From: CAZOJJ01 sp964580105
GTDB taxonomy: Bacteria > Bacteroidota > Rhodothermia > Rhodothermales > Rubricoccaceae
Reading direction: 5' to 3'
DNA length: 64,000 nt
NCBI GenBank assembly: GCA_964580105.1
Contig: CAZOJJ010000001.1
Location: 185,943 to 249,942 of the forward strand
Below, piece after piece: positions 41,987 through 50,419 of the stretch; position 1 is the stretch's first letter; each line of letters starts with the position of its first letter. The translations under genes and the position numbers were made by a program. The notes beneath the pieces were generated by a model. It ran no database searches. It saw nothing but the letters and a program-made list of their open reading frames with translations, and was not told the origin of the DNA.

Positions 41987-43377
41987 GCGGTCGTCTCGTC
42001 GGAGACCGTCCGGGGATGGACGTAGGGCCGGCCGATGCAGTGGTAGTCGAAGCCGGCCTCGGCCATGCGGTCGGGGTCGAAGACGTTGCGGCCGTCGAAG
42101 ACGAGCGGCTGCGTCATGGCACGGCGGACGCGGTCGAGGTCGGGGCGGCGGAACTCGGGCCACTCCGTAGCGATGACGAGGGCGTCGGCCCCGTCCACGG
42201 CGGCGTAGAGGCCGTCGGCGTAGGCGAGCGTGCCGGGGCCCTCGAGCGGCTCGCGGGCGAAGGCGTCCTGCGTGGTGCCCACGGCCTCGGGGTCGAAGGC
42301 GACCACCTCGGCGCCGCGGCGGACGAGCTCGCGGATGACGTAGTGAGCGGGCGCCTCGCGCACGTCGTCGGTGTGCGGCTTGAAGGCGAGGCCCCACACG
42401 GCGACGCGCTTGCCGTCGAGCGAGCCGTTCTCGCCGCCCAGCGCGTCCACGATGCGCGGCACGAGCACGGTCTTCTGGGCCTCGTTCACGTCGAGGACGG
42501 CCTGGAGGATGCGGAAGTCGTAGCCCTCCTCGCGGGCGGTGCGGTGGAGCGCCTGCACATCCTTCGGAAAGCACGAGCCGCCGAAGCCGATGCCGGCGTA
42601 GAGGAACTTCGGCCCGATGCGGCTGTCGGTCCCGATCCCGCGCCGCACCTTGTCCACGTCGGCGCCGACGCGCTCGCACAGGTTGGCGATCTCGTTCATG
42701 AACGTGATCTTGGTGGCGAGCAGCGCGTTGGCGGCGTACTTCGTCATCTCGGCGCTCTCCTCGTCCATCACGAGGATGGGGTTGCCGGAACGGACGAACG
42801 GCTCGTAGAGCCGCGTCATGAGGTCGGCCGCCCTCTGCGTCGAGGCGCCGACGACGACGCGCTCGGGCTTCATGAAGTCCTCGACGGCCATCCCCTCGCG
42901 GAGGAATTCGGGGTTGGATACGACGTCGAAGTGCTCGCCCGCCTTCAGGCCGTGGGCCTCCACGGCGGCGATGACGCGGCGCGCGGTGCCGACGGGGACG
43001 GTGCTCTTGTCAACGAGCACCTTGTAGCCCCAGTCCGGGTGCGCCGCCAGCAGGCGGCCGACGTCGTCGGCGACGCCGAGGACGTACTGGAGGTCAGCGG
43101 AGCCGTCCTCGGCCGGGGGCGTGGGGAGGGCGAGGAAGACGACCTCGGCCTCCTCGAGCGCCTCGGCCAGCTCGGTCGTGAAGTGGAGCCGGCCCTCGCG
43201 GAGGCCGCGCTCGAAGTACACCTCCAGGCCGGGTTCGTAGATGGTGACGGTGCCGCCCTGAAGCTTGGCGACCTTGGCCCGGTCGATGTCGACGCAGGTG
43301 ACGTCGTTGCCCATCTCGGCGAAGCACGTGCCCGAGACGAGGCCGACGTACCCGGTGCCGACGACTGCGATCTTCAT
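41977..43377 (-). CDS. ugd: UDP-glucose 6-dehydrogenase
   Basis: The 466-residue enzyme oxidises UDP-glucose to UDP-glucuronate with NAD. The N-terminus KIAVVGTGYVGLVSGTCFAE (GxGxxG at 7-12), VDKSTVPVGTARR, SNPEFLREGMAVEDFMKPER and the catalytic Cys in GFGGSCFPKDVQAL are visible, followed by the C-terminal NAD-binding half (VAVWGLAFKPHTDDVREAPA). It supplies the downstream decarboxylase. The C-terminus (DETTAEA) enters a 19-bp tandem repeat. TATCTCC lies about 25 bases upstream. Confidence 0.95.
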   Translation of the reverse strand: MKIAVVGTGYVGLVSGTCFAEMGNDVTCVDIDRAKVAKLQGGTVTIYEPGLEVYFERGLREGRLHFTTELAEALEEAEVVFLALPTPPAEDGSADLQYVLGVADDVGRLLAAHPDWGYKVLVDKSTVPVGTARRVIAAVEAHGLKAGEHFDVVSNPEFLREGMAVEDFMKPERVVVGASTQRAADLMTRLYEPFVRSGNPILVMDEESAEMTKYAANALLATKITFMNEIANLCERVGADVDKVRRGIGTDSRIGPKFLYAGIGFGGSCFPKDVQALHRTAREEGYDFRILQAVLDVNEAQKTVLVPRIVDALGGENGSLDGKRVAVWGLAFKPHTDDVREAPAHYVIRELVRRGAEVVAFDPEAVGTTQDAFAREPLEGPGTLAYADGLYAAVDGADALVIATEWPEFRRPDLDRVRRAMTQPLVFDGRNVFDPDRMAEAGFDYHCIGRPYVHPRTVSDETTAEA

Positions 43378-43499
43378 GAGGTCGAGGGAAAGGGAGGGGA
43401 GATACGAAAACGAGGCGCCGGCGCCGACGCGCGCAGAAGATCGGGCAGCGAAAGACGCAGAACCGTTAAGGTTCGGTTCGCGCCGCCCCGGCGCGGTGC

Positions 43500-44642
43500 C
43501 TACGGGAGGGCGTCCGAGGCCGGCGCCCCCCGACGGCGGCGGCGGCGCAGCCGGAGTGCGTCCCGGAGCGCCTCGCGCTTGTGCCGCCCACCCTCGCTGG
43601 CCGCCTCGACGCGGACGGCCTCGACCACGAACGACGCGATCACGCCCAGCCCGAGGCCGAGCAGCGCCCAGATCAGCACGATCGTCTTTCGCTGGGGCCG
43701 GCTCGGCCGGAGCGGGACGACGGGCCGGTCCAGCACGGTCAGCACGGGGCTGGCACGCTGCACCTCGATCTCGGCCTGCTTGAGCTCGCTCTGGTACTCG
43801 CCGTAGACCTGCGCGGCGAACGCGACGTCCTGGTTGAGGCGGCTCCGCTCGGCGAGGAGGCGGGCGGAGTTCACGCCCCGGTTCTGGTCGTCGAAGCGGG
43901 CGAGGCGGTTGCGGGCAGCCGTCAGGTCCGCCTCGGCCTCGGCGGCGCGCTCCCGGATGAATTCGAGGTCCTCGCGCGCCTTCTGCGTGCGGATGGCCTG
44001 GACGCGCGTGCGGAGCTCCTCGATGAGCCGGGCGGCCAGCGACGCCGCCAGCACCGGGTCGCGGGCGGTCACGGTGACGGTCATCAGCCCCGTCTCGGTG
44101 TCGGTGTCCACCCCCACCATCCGGCCGACCTCCTCCATCGCTTCGAGTTTGTCGAAAGAGTAGCGAACGGCGAGGGAGTCGTCGGGAGCGGCGCCCTCCT
44201 CGCCGTCCTCCTCGCCGATGAGGCCGCGCAGCCAGGTGCCGAGGCCACCGCTCATCTCCTCGACGTACCGCGCGAGCGTGACGCGCTCGCCGCTGGAGAG
44301 GGTGAATGTCTCGTCGAGGAGGGCGGCCTGGATCTCGCGGCTGGTCAGCAGGCTGGGATAGGCTTCCACGGTCAGGCCGCTCTCGGTCCCGCCGACGCTG
44401 AGCCCGAGGCCGCGCAGGGCCGCCAGCGAGCCGCCCGCCGACGGGACCTCGGCGGCCTCGCGCACGAGCACGGCCGAGGCGGTGTACTCGCGCGGCGTCA
44501 GCAGCGCCTGGAGCACGCCCACCCCGACGGCCGCGGCCGTCACGAGCGCAATGAGCGTCTTGTGGCGAGCCAGCACGAGGAGGCCGTCCAAGACGGACAC
44601 CTCCTTCGTCACGGGCGGCACGTAGGGGGCAACGTCGGCCAC
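43500..44642 (-). CDS. Wzz/GumC-type polysaccharide chain-length determinant
   Basis: The 380-residue inner-membrane protein has the Wzz plan. A short cytoplasmic N-terminus and TM1 (KTLIALVTAAAVGVGVLQAL, about 29-48) lead to a long periplasmic coiled-coil region (YVEEMSGG to EIEVQRASP), then PVVPLRPSRPQRKTIVLIWA, the Pro-rich segment before TM2 (about 325-345), and a basic tail. No tyrosine kinase domain is attached. It starts 10 bases after the Wza-like gene with GTG, and together they form the export-control pair of the polysaccharide. Confidence 0.9.
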   Translation of the reverse strand: MADVAPYVPPVTKEVSVLDGLLVLARHKTLIALVTAAAVGVGVLQALLTPREYTASAVLVREAAEVPSAGGSLAALRGLGLSVGGTESGLTVEAYPSLLTSREIQAALLDETFTLSSGERVTLARYVEEMSGGLGTWLRGLIGEEDGEEGAAPDDSLAVRYSFDKLEAMEEVGRMVGVDTDTETGLMTVTVTARDPVLAASLAARLIEELRTRVQAIRTQKAREDLEFIRERAAEAEADLTAARNRLARFDDQNRGVNSARLLAERSRLNQDVAFAAQVYGEYQSELKQAEIEVQRASPVLTVLDRPVVPLRPSRPQRKTIVLIWALLGLGLGVIASFVVEAVRVEAASEGGRHKREALRDALRLRRRRRRGAPASDALP

Positions 44643-44652
44643 GGAAAGACGG

Positions 44653-47448
44653 CTAGTTGTTGATGGCCACGATGATGGGCACGATCACCGTCACCGCACT
44701 GGCGGCGATGGCGAGCGCGTCGCGCACGACCTCGCCCACGGTCGGCCCCTCGCCGGCCCGGCTCTCCGGCTTCTGCGAGACGTAGATCACACCGCCGTCG
44801 TCCACCACCGGGTTCTCGGCGAAGAGCCCGCGCCGGAGCTTGAAGACGGCACCCGAGGCCTGCGTCACGAACACGTCCTCGGCGCGGTCGTTGAGCCCGC
44901 CCGCGCGGGCGAGGTAGTAGGAGACGCGCTGGCCGGGGGCGTACTGGATGAGCCCCTCGTTGGCGACGGCCCCACGCACGGCGACGGTGTTCGGCGTGAG
45001 CGGAATGGTGATCTCGTCGCCGGGGAGCAGCGGCACGTCGGAGCGGGTGCGCCCGGCGAGGGCGCGGTCGATCTCGACGATGAGCTGCTGGTCGCCCCGG
45101 ATGAGTTGCCCGCCCTTGGCGTAGGCGCGCGGCGTGAGCCCGCCGGCCCGCCGGATCACCTCACTCAGCCGCTCGTTCTCGCGGAGGAGCGTGTACGTGC
45201 CCGGGAAACGGACCTCCCCGCGCAGCGTGACCGTCTGCTGCGGCCGGAAGCGCGGGTCGAGGCGGACGTAGACGCGGTCGCGGTGCTGCAGCGGGAACGT
45301 GGGCTCGACGAGGGCCTGGCCGCCCTCCGGCAGGCGGTTCATCAGCGGCGGGCTGCCCGGCGCGAGCGGCACCTGCACCGTCTGGGCCCGCTGCTCCGCG
45401 TCGCCGGAGAAGTCCATCCGCGTGACCTCGACGGCCTCGGTGTAGGCCCCCTCGACGAAGCCGCCGGCCAGGAGGATCGCGTCCTGGACGGTCATGTTCT
45501 CACCGAGTACGAAGCGGCCGGGCTCCTTCACCGCGCCGCTGACCTCGATGAACCGCTCCTGCACGGCCTCGACCTCGGAGGGGTACACGCGGATGCGGTC
45601 GAACGGCTCCAGCAGGAAGTCCGCGGCCCCCTCCCCGCGCAGCGTCTCGGCGAGGTCGAAGCGGATGATCTCGGTCGTGCCGTCGTCGAGGCGACGGAAG
45701 AGGTCGGCGCGGCGGAGGAAGACGGTTGAGCGGAACTCGGGGTCGAGGAGGCCGCCGCCCCGGAAGAGCAGGTCGTAAACGGTCATCCCCTCGAAGAGCG
45801 GGTACTCGCCCGGTTCGAGCACCTGCCCCTCGATGGCGACGACGCGCTCGCTCTCGAACTCGCGCTCGGAGAAGATGTAGAGGCTGTCGCCCGGCGCGAG
45901 CGGGAGGTTGTGCGCGGGGTCGTCGGCGAGGGCGCGCTCGAGGTTGACGGGGATGAGCTCGCGGCGGAGGTCGGGCAGGAAGCGGACGAGGTTGGCGCGG
46001 CCGAGGTAGGCGTCGCCGGTGAGGCCGTCGGCCCGGTCGAGGAGGTCGGCGACGGCGCGGAGGTCCGGCCCGAGTTCGTAGCGGCCGGGCTGGAAGACGG
46101 CCCCGGCCACCTCGACGGCGTTGAGCCGCCCGCGCCGGCGGGCCTCGACGGCGTCGGCGATGGCGAAGACGGTGACGCGGTCGCCGTCGGCCACGCGGTA
46201 GTCCGAGATGCCGGAGAGGACGGCACGGAGGTCGAGGTCGAGCACCTGGCGGGAGACGGTGGGGTCCGTCCGCTCGGCGAAGGGGACGATGCGCTCGACC
46301 TGGAAGCGGGCCACGTAGGCCTCGGGGCGGAGGCCGCCGGCGAAGCGGAGGAGGTCCTCGAACCGCTCGTCGTCCTTGAGCTCGTAGATGGCCGGGCGAT
46401 GGACGGCGCCGTCCACGTAGACCGTCTTGCCCCGGATGGGCACGAGGATGCGGTCACCCGACTGGAGCGGCACGTTCTCCGGCTCGCGCCCTTCGAGGAG
46501 GTAGTCGTAGGCGTCGATGGTGGCGATGATCCGGCCGCCCCGGCTGACCTGGATCGCGCGCAGGCTCCCGTTGGTGGTCGGCCCGCCGACCTGGTAGAGC
46601 AGGTTGAAGAGGCCTCCGCCGGCGCCGAGGGTGTAGGCGCCCGGCCGCTCCACCTCCCCGGTGACGAAGACGCGGACGGGCCGGAGCCGCGTCACGGCCA
46701 CGTCCACGAAGACGCGCTGCGGGCTGGCGTAGATGCCCGAGTAGCGGCTGGCGAGGTACTGCTCGAAGCGGTCGGTGAGGTCCGCCATCGTCGTGCCCGC
46801 GACGGTCAAGAGCCCCACGCCGGGCACGTTGACGCGGCCGCCGCGGTCCACTTCCAGGTCGTAGGTGAACTCGGCGTCGCCGTAGACGGCGAGGCGGATC
46901 TGGTCGCCGGGGCCGACGACGTAGGCGTCGTCGGCCGGCTGGAACCCGGCGGGCTCGGCGAGTTCCTCGGCGGTGGCCGAGCGGAAGGTGGCGTAGCCGA
47001 AGTAGACGAGGCCGGTCTCCTCGTCGCGGAAGGGGGCCATCGGGTCGCGCTCGCGGCGGCGCTCCTCGATCTTGAGCCGCTTGCGCGCCGCCGCGAGGCT
47101 GTCGGCCGCGAGGGAGTCGAGGACGGCGATGGAGTCGGCCTCGGGCTCGGGAACGAGGATGAGGCGACGCTGGAAGGGCGAGGGGCGCGCCTCGCGCGCC
47201 TGGAGGAGCGCCTTGAGCTCGTCGATGGCGTCGTCGGAGAAGCCGAGTTCGCGGGCGGTCCGCTCGAGCGCCTCCGGGGAGGAGGTGTCCACGCCGTAGC
47301 GCTCGGCCTCGGCGAGGGCCTCCTCGGGCGTCATCCCGCGCCGCTGGAGCTCCTCCTGAACGCGGGGCGAGACCTGGGCGTGGGCTGTCGTCGCGAGGCC
47401 ACCGAGGAGGGCAACGGTGAGAAGGGCGATCCGAACCGCGTATCGCAT
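44653..47448 (-). CDS. Wza-like polysaccharide export protein with multiple SLBB domains
   Basis: The 931-residue protein begins with a signal peptide (MRYAVRIALLTVALLGGLAT...AQ). An N-terminal helical region carries UBA-like text (SPEALERTARELGFSDDAID). A Poly_export domain follows (YVVGPGDQIRLAVYGDAEFT, with VNVPGVGLLTVAGTTMADLT), then at least five SLBB beta-grasp units (VFVTGEVERPGAYTLGAGGG, VEVAGAVFQPGRYELG, VAIEGQVLEPGEYPLFEGMT, IEVSGAVKEPGRFVLGENMT, VTLRGEVRFPGTYTLLREN). A hydrophobic C-terminal helix closes the protein. It is far longer than Wza (about 380 residues) and resembles the large SLBB exporters of Bacteroidota. It heads the minus-strand block. Confidence 0.9.
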   Translation of the reverse strand: MRYAVRIALLTVALLGGLATTAHAQVSPRVQEELQRRGMTPEEALAEAERYGVDTSSPEALERTARELGFSDDAIDELKALLQAREARPSPFQRRLILVPEPEADSIAVLDSLAADSLAAARKRLKIEERRRERDPMAPFRDEETGLVYFGYATFRSATAEELAEPAGFQPADDAYVVGPGDQIRLAVYGDAEFTYDLEVDRGGRVNVPGVGLLTVAGTTMADLTDRFEQYLASRYSGIYASPQRVFVDVAVTRLRPVRVFVTGEVERPGAYTLGAGGGLFNLLYQVGGPTTNGSLRAIQVSRGGRIIATIDAYDYLLEGREPENVPLQSGDRILVPIRGKTVYVDGAVHRPAIYELKDDERFEDLLRFAGGLRPEAYVARFQVERIVPFAERTDPTVSRQVLDLDLRAVLSGISDYRVADGDRVTVFAIADAVEARRRGRLNAVEVAGAVFQPGRYELGPDLRAVADLLDRADGLTGDAYLGRANLVRFLPDLRRELIPVNLERALADDPAHNLPLAPGDSLYIFSEREFESERVVAIEGQVLEPGEYPLFEGMTVYDLLFRGGGLLDPEFRSTVFLRRADLFRRLDDGTTEIIRFDLAETLRGEGAADFLLEPFDRIRVYPSEVEAVQERFIEVSGAVKEPGRFVLGENMTVQDAILLAGGFVEGAYTEAVEVTRMDFSGDAEQRAQTVQVPLAPGSPPLMNRLPEGGQALVEPTFPLQHRDRVYVRLDPRFRPQQTVTLRGEVRFPGTYTLLRENERLSEVIRRAGGLTPRAYAKGGQLIRGDQQLIVEIDRALAGRTRSDVPLLPGDEITIPLTPNTVAVRGAVANEGLIQYAPGQRVSYYLARAGGLNDRAEDVFVTQASGAVFKLRRGLFAENPVVDDGGVIYVSQKPESRAGEGPTVGEVVRDALAIAASAVTVIVPIIVAINN

Positions 47449-47550
47449 GCGTTGGGGGCCGCTCAGGGAGTCCGGCGCCGGCACCGAGGCGGGCGGTACC
47501 GGCGGTTGCAGGTGGGCGAAGGGGGCAGCCGCAGGGCCGCCGCAGAGGCG

Positions 47551-47560
47551 CGGAAAGCTA
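47551..47560 (-). promoter_or_regulatory. Candidate -10/-7 promoter element TAGCTTTCCG
   Basis: On the minus strand this lies about 103 bases before the Wza-like ATG and could be the promoter of the whole polysaccharide block, which would then have a long 5' leader. Confidence 0.4.
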
Positions 47561-47616
47561 GACCACGCCCCCCCGGCGTGCAAGGCAGGGCGCACGCCCC
47601 GCCCCGCCCGCGTCGG

Positions 47617-47648
47617 TTGGCCGCGCCCGCCTCGCGCGCCTATTTTCG
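47617..47648 (+). promoter_or_regulatory. Bacteroidetes-like promoter TTG-N21-TATTTTCG
   Basis: TTG (47617-47619) and TATTTTCG (47641-47648) are 21 bases apart, and the second box differs from TAnnTTTG at one position. The box starts 37 bases before the barrel-protein ATG. Confidence 0.5.
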
Positions 47649-47677
47649 GCGCCGTCCGCCGCTCGCCCGAGCCTTCC

Positions 47678-48181
47678 ATGCGCCTTCCCTTACCCCTCGC
47701 CTTCGCCCTCCTCGCGCTGGCGGCCGGCCCGGCCGCCTCGGCCCAGGTCTCGGGCGCGCTCGGCGTGGGCTACCTCGACTACGGTGAGATCGGGCGGTGG
47801 GGCGTGGCGGGCGGCGTCTACGTCCCCCTCGCCGGGCACGCCTTCGACCTCGTCCCGAATGCGGTCTACTACCACAGCAAGTGGAGCGTGGGCAGCGACG
47901 CCCCCCAGCGCGACGTCTTCGCCATCTCGCTCGACGGACACGCCAACCTGCCGGCGTTCGCCACGCGCGTGCGCCCGTTCGTCGGGACGGGCCTGACCTA
48001 CGTGGGGGCCGGCGGCGAGGCCGAGTTCGGCCTCAACCTCACGGCCGGCGTCTACGTCCGTACGGTCAGCTGGCGCGCGTTTCCGTTCGCGCAGGTGACC
48101 TACCGCGTCGTCCCCGACTTCGAGGCCCAGCCGTCCCTCGACACGTACGCCGTGCAGGGCGGCCTCCGCGTGAACCTCTAG
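47678..48181 (+). CDS. Small outer-membrane beta-barrel protein
   Basis: The 167-residue product has a signal peptide (MRLPLPLAFALLALAAGPAASAQ). About eight amphipathic strands follow (VSGALGVGYLDYGEIGRWGV, FDLVPNAVYYHSKWSVG, VRPFVGTGLTYVGAGGEAEF), as in OmpX/OmpW-like eight-strand barrels. No conserved ligand site is recognisable. It diverges from the Wza-like gene and precedes a glycosyltransferase by 23 bases. A role in the outer-membrane part of polysaccharide export or simply as a porin-like protein is possible, but neither is shown. Confidence 0.75.
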   Translation: MRLPLPLAFALLALAAGPAASAQVSGALGVGYLDYGEIGRWGVAGGVYVPLAGHAFDLVPNAVYYHSKWSVGSDAPQRDVFAISLDGHANLPAFATRVRPFVGTGLTYVGAGGEAEFGLNLTAGVYVRTVSWRAFPFAQVTYRVVPDFEAQPSLDTYAVQGGLRVNL

Positions 48182-48204
48182 GCCCGACGGCGCCCGGTCC
48201 CCCG

Positions 48205-49488
48205 ATGCACATCCTCTACGTCTACCAGTTCTACAACAGCCCCGACTGCTGCACGACGGCCAAGCACTACTGGTTCATCCGGCACTTCGTCGAGCAGGGC
48301 CACACCGTCTCCCTCGTCAGCAGCCGGCACTTCCTCGACCAGCGGCTCACCGACGAGTTCGAGTGGCTGCCCGAGGGCGTCCGCGCCGTCCACCTCGACG
48401 TGCCCTACGGCAACGCGATGGGCGTGCCGCGCCGCGCCCTCGCCTTCGCGGAGTACACCGCGCGTGCGCTCGCCGCCGGTCTCCGCATGCCCAGGCCCGA
48501 CGTCGTCTTCGGCGTCTCGACGCCGCTCACGACGGCCTGGGTGGCCCGCCAGATCGCCCGCGTCAAGCGTGTGCCGTGGGTGTTCGAGGTGAAAGACCTC
48601 TGGCCGCTCGTGCCCATCGAGATGGGGGCGATCCCACACCCGCTCGCGCAGAAGGCGCTCTACCGGATGGAGCGGAACCTCTACCGGAGCGCCGCCCACG
48701 TGATCTCGCTCTCCCCCGGCATGACCGACTACATGACCGGGCAGCAGGGCGTCCCCCCGGAGAAGATCACCACCCTCATCAACGGGACCGACTTCCCCCT
48801 CCTCGACCGCGTCACCGAGGCGGACGTGGCCCGCCTCCGTGCCGAGCACGGGCTCGCCGGCAAGAAGGTGATCCTCTACGGCGGCAAGTACGGCCGCAAC
48901 AACGACATCCCGACGCTGCTGCGCGCCGCCGAGCGGCTCCGCCACCGGGACGACTTCCGCTTCGTGTTCATCGGCTACGGCTTCCTGGAGCCGGAGGTGA
49001 AGGCGGCGGCCGAGCGGCTGCCCAACTTCCTCGCCCTCCCGGCGCTCCCGAAGCACGCCATGTTCCCCTGGTTCCGCCTCGCCGACCTCTCGCTGTTCTC
49101 GGTCGTCGGCGTCCCGTCCCTGGGGACGGCCTCCCCGTCGAAGGTGTTCGACAGCCTCGGGGCCGGCACGCCCATCGTCATGATCAGCCCCGGCTGGGCC
49201 ACCGAGCTCGTCGTGCGCGAGCGAGTCGGCTTCGCCACGCCGACGGGCGACGACGCGGCGCTGGCGGCCGTCATCGAGGAGGCCTTCGCCGACGAAGGCG
49301 CACTGGTTGCGATGGGCGAGCGCGGCCGGGCCCTCGCCGAGCGCGACTTCGACCGGCGCGACCACGTCCGCCTCCTGGAGGCCGTCTTCGAGGCCGTGGT
49401 GGCCGGAGCGCCGGTGGCGCCGCGCGTAGCCGACGTCGACGCGCAGATCGCGGCGGAGAAGCAGGCACCCGAAAGGATCACGCGCTAA
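48205..49488 (+). CDS. Glycosyltransferase family 4 (WbuB-like)
   Basis: The 427-residue enzyme has the WbuB-type N-terminus (MHILYVYQFYNSPDCCTTAK), VFEVKDLWPLVPIEMGAI, and the donor half KKVILYGGKYGRNNDIPTLL, with ASPSKVFDSLGAGTPIVM near the nucleotide-sugar site. These enzymes add a sugar such as L-fucosamine to the growing repeat unit at the cytoplasmic face. The position beside the polysaccharide block fits. Expression is probably coupled to the barrel-protein gene upstream. Confidence 0.9.
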   Translation: MHILYVYQFYNSPDCCTTAKHYWFIRHFVEQGHTVSLVSSRHFLDQRLTDEFEWLPEGVRAVHLDVPYGNAMGVPRRALAFAEYTARALAAGLRMPRPDVVFGVSTPLTTAWVARQIARVKRVPWVFEVKDLWPLVPIEMGAIPHPLAQKALYRMERNLYRSAAHVISLSPGMTDYMTGQQGVPPEKITTLINGTDFPLLDRVTEADVARLRAEHGLAGKKVILYGGKYGRNNDIPTLLRAAERLRHRDDFRFVFIGYGFLEPEVKAAAERLPNFLALPALPKHAMFPWFRLADLSLFSVVGVPSLGTASPSKVFDSLGAGTPIVMISPGWATELVVRERVGFATPTGDDAALAAVIEEAFADEGALVAMGERGRALAERDFDRRDHVRLLEAVFEAVVAGAPVAPRVADVDAQIAAEKQAPERITR

Positions 49489-49684
49489 CGGATCCGCCGC
49501 CTCAGGTAGGCCTAGCCGGCGATCCCGCGGCCGCTTCGACAGGCTTTACCCAGGCTTCACAGAGGCGGCGCACCTTCCCTTCGAGGGACTCGCACAACGC
49601 GCCCGGTCGGGCGACTCGAACGCCGCCTGCCTTCACCGTTTCCGCACGCAACCCACGGGCAGAGGTGACGTAGGAGTGCGCCAC

Positions 49685-49700
49685 GTGACCCGCCGGTCAC
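49685..49700. promoter_or_regulatory. Candidate TetR operator GTGACC-CGCC-GGTCAC
   Basis: Two perfect 6-base arms with a 4-base spacer form a 16-base palindrome 35 bases before the TetR start. Position and symmetry suit autorepression and control of the efflux genes downstream. Confidence 0.5.
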
Positions 49701-49734
49701 CTTCTGACGCATCGTTCACCCAGGTACCACGCCG

Positions 49735-50397
49735 TTGGAAACCGCCGCCCTCTCCCGCCGCGACCGCGAGCGCCTCGCCCGCCGCCAGGCCATGCTCGAC
49801 GCGGCCCTCGCCGTCTTCGCCGAGAAGGGATTCGAAGGGGCCACCCTCGACGAGGTGGCCGAGCGCGCCGAGTTCGGGAAGGGCACGCTCTACAACTACT
49901 TCCCGGGCGGGAAGGCCGAGATCCTTTTCGCGTTGCTCGACGGGGTCTATGACGGACTGGTGGCGATCATCGAGACGTACTTCACCGAGGAGGCCGAACG
50001 GAACCGCCCGGCCCGCCAGCTCTTCCGCGACTTCATCGCCGCCCTCATCACGCACTTCAGCGAGCACCAGGCCGTCTTCATGATCCTCGCCAAGGACGCC
50101 CAGCGCCTCATGCTCGACGCAGAGACGGCCGAACGCCTCTTCGCCCAGCGCGAGCGCGTGGCCGAGGCCATCTCCGGCCCCATCCGCGCCGCGATGGACC
50201 GGGGCGCCCTCCGCCCGCTCGACCCCCACGGCGTCGCCCACATGCTGATGGGGAACGTCCACGGCTACATGATGCACGCCTTCGTCTCCTGCCGCGCCCA
50301 GCGGCGGGGGGCCCCCCCGTACAGCCCCGAGGAGGGCGCCGACCTCATCACCTCGATCCTGTTCGACGGGCTCCTCAGCGACCGCGCCCGCGCGTAG
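49735..50397 (+). CDS. TetR/AcrR-family transcriptional regulator
   Basis: The 220-residue protein has the TetR helix-turn-helix at about 18-62 (RRQAMLDAALAVFAEKGFEG, ATLDEVAERAEFGKGTLYNY) and a helical ligand-binding half. The reading starts at a TTG (49735); no ATG lies before the HTH. It is followed after 22 bases by a TolC-adaptor-RND set in the same direction, the usual layout for a local efflux repressor. The inducer is unknown. Confidence 0.92.
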   Translation: METAALSRRDRERLARRQAMLDAALAVFAEKGFEGATLDEVAERAEFGKGTLYNYFPGGKAEILFALLDGVYDGLVAIIETYFTEEAERNRPARQLFRDFIAALITHFSEHQAVFMILAKDAQRLMLDAETAERLFAQRERVAEAISGPIRAAMDRGALRPLDPHGVAHMLMGNVHGYMMHAFVSCRAQRRGAPPYSPEEGADLITSILFDGLLSDRARA

Positions 50398-50419
50398 CCG
50401 CCCCGAGCCTGTGTCCCCC

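Noticed and set aside
43460..43474. GAACCGTTAAGGTTC palindrome as an operator
   Set aside because: The 15-base dyad is real but lies between two minus-strand genes of one block with nothing else pointing to regulation; kept only as a note.
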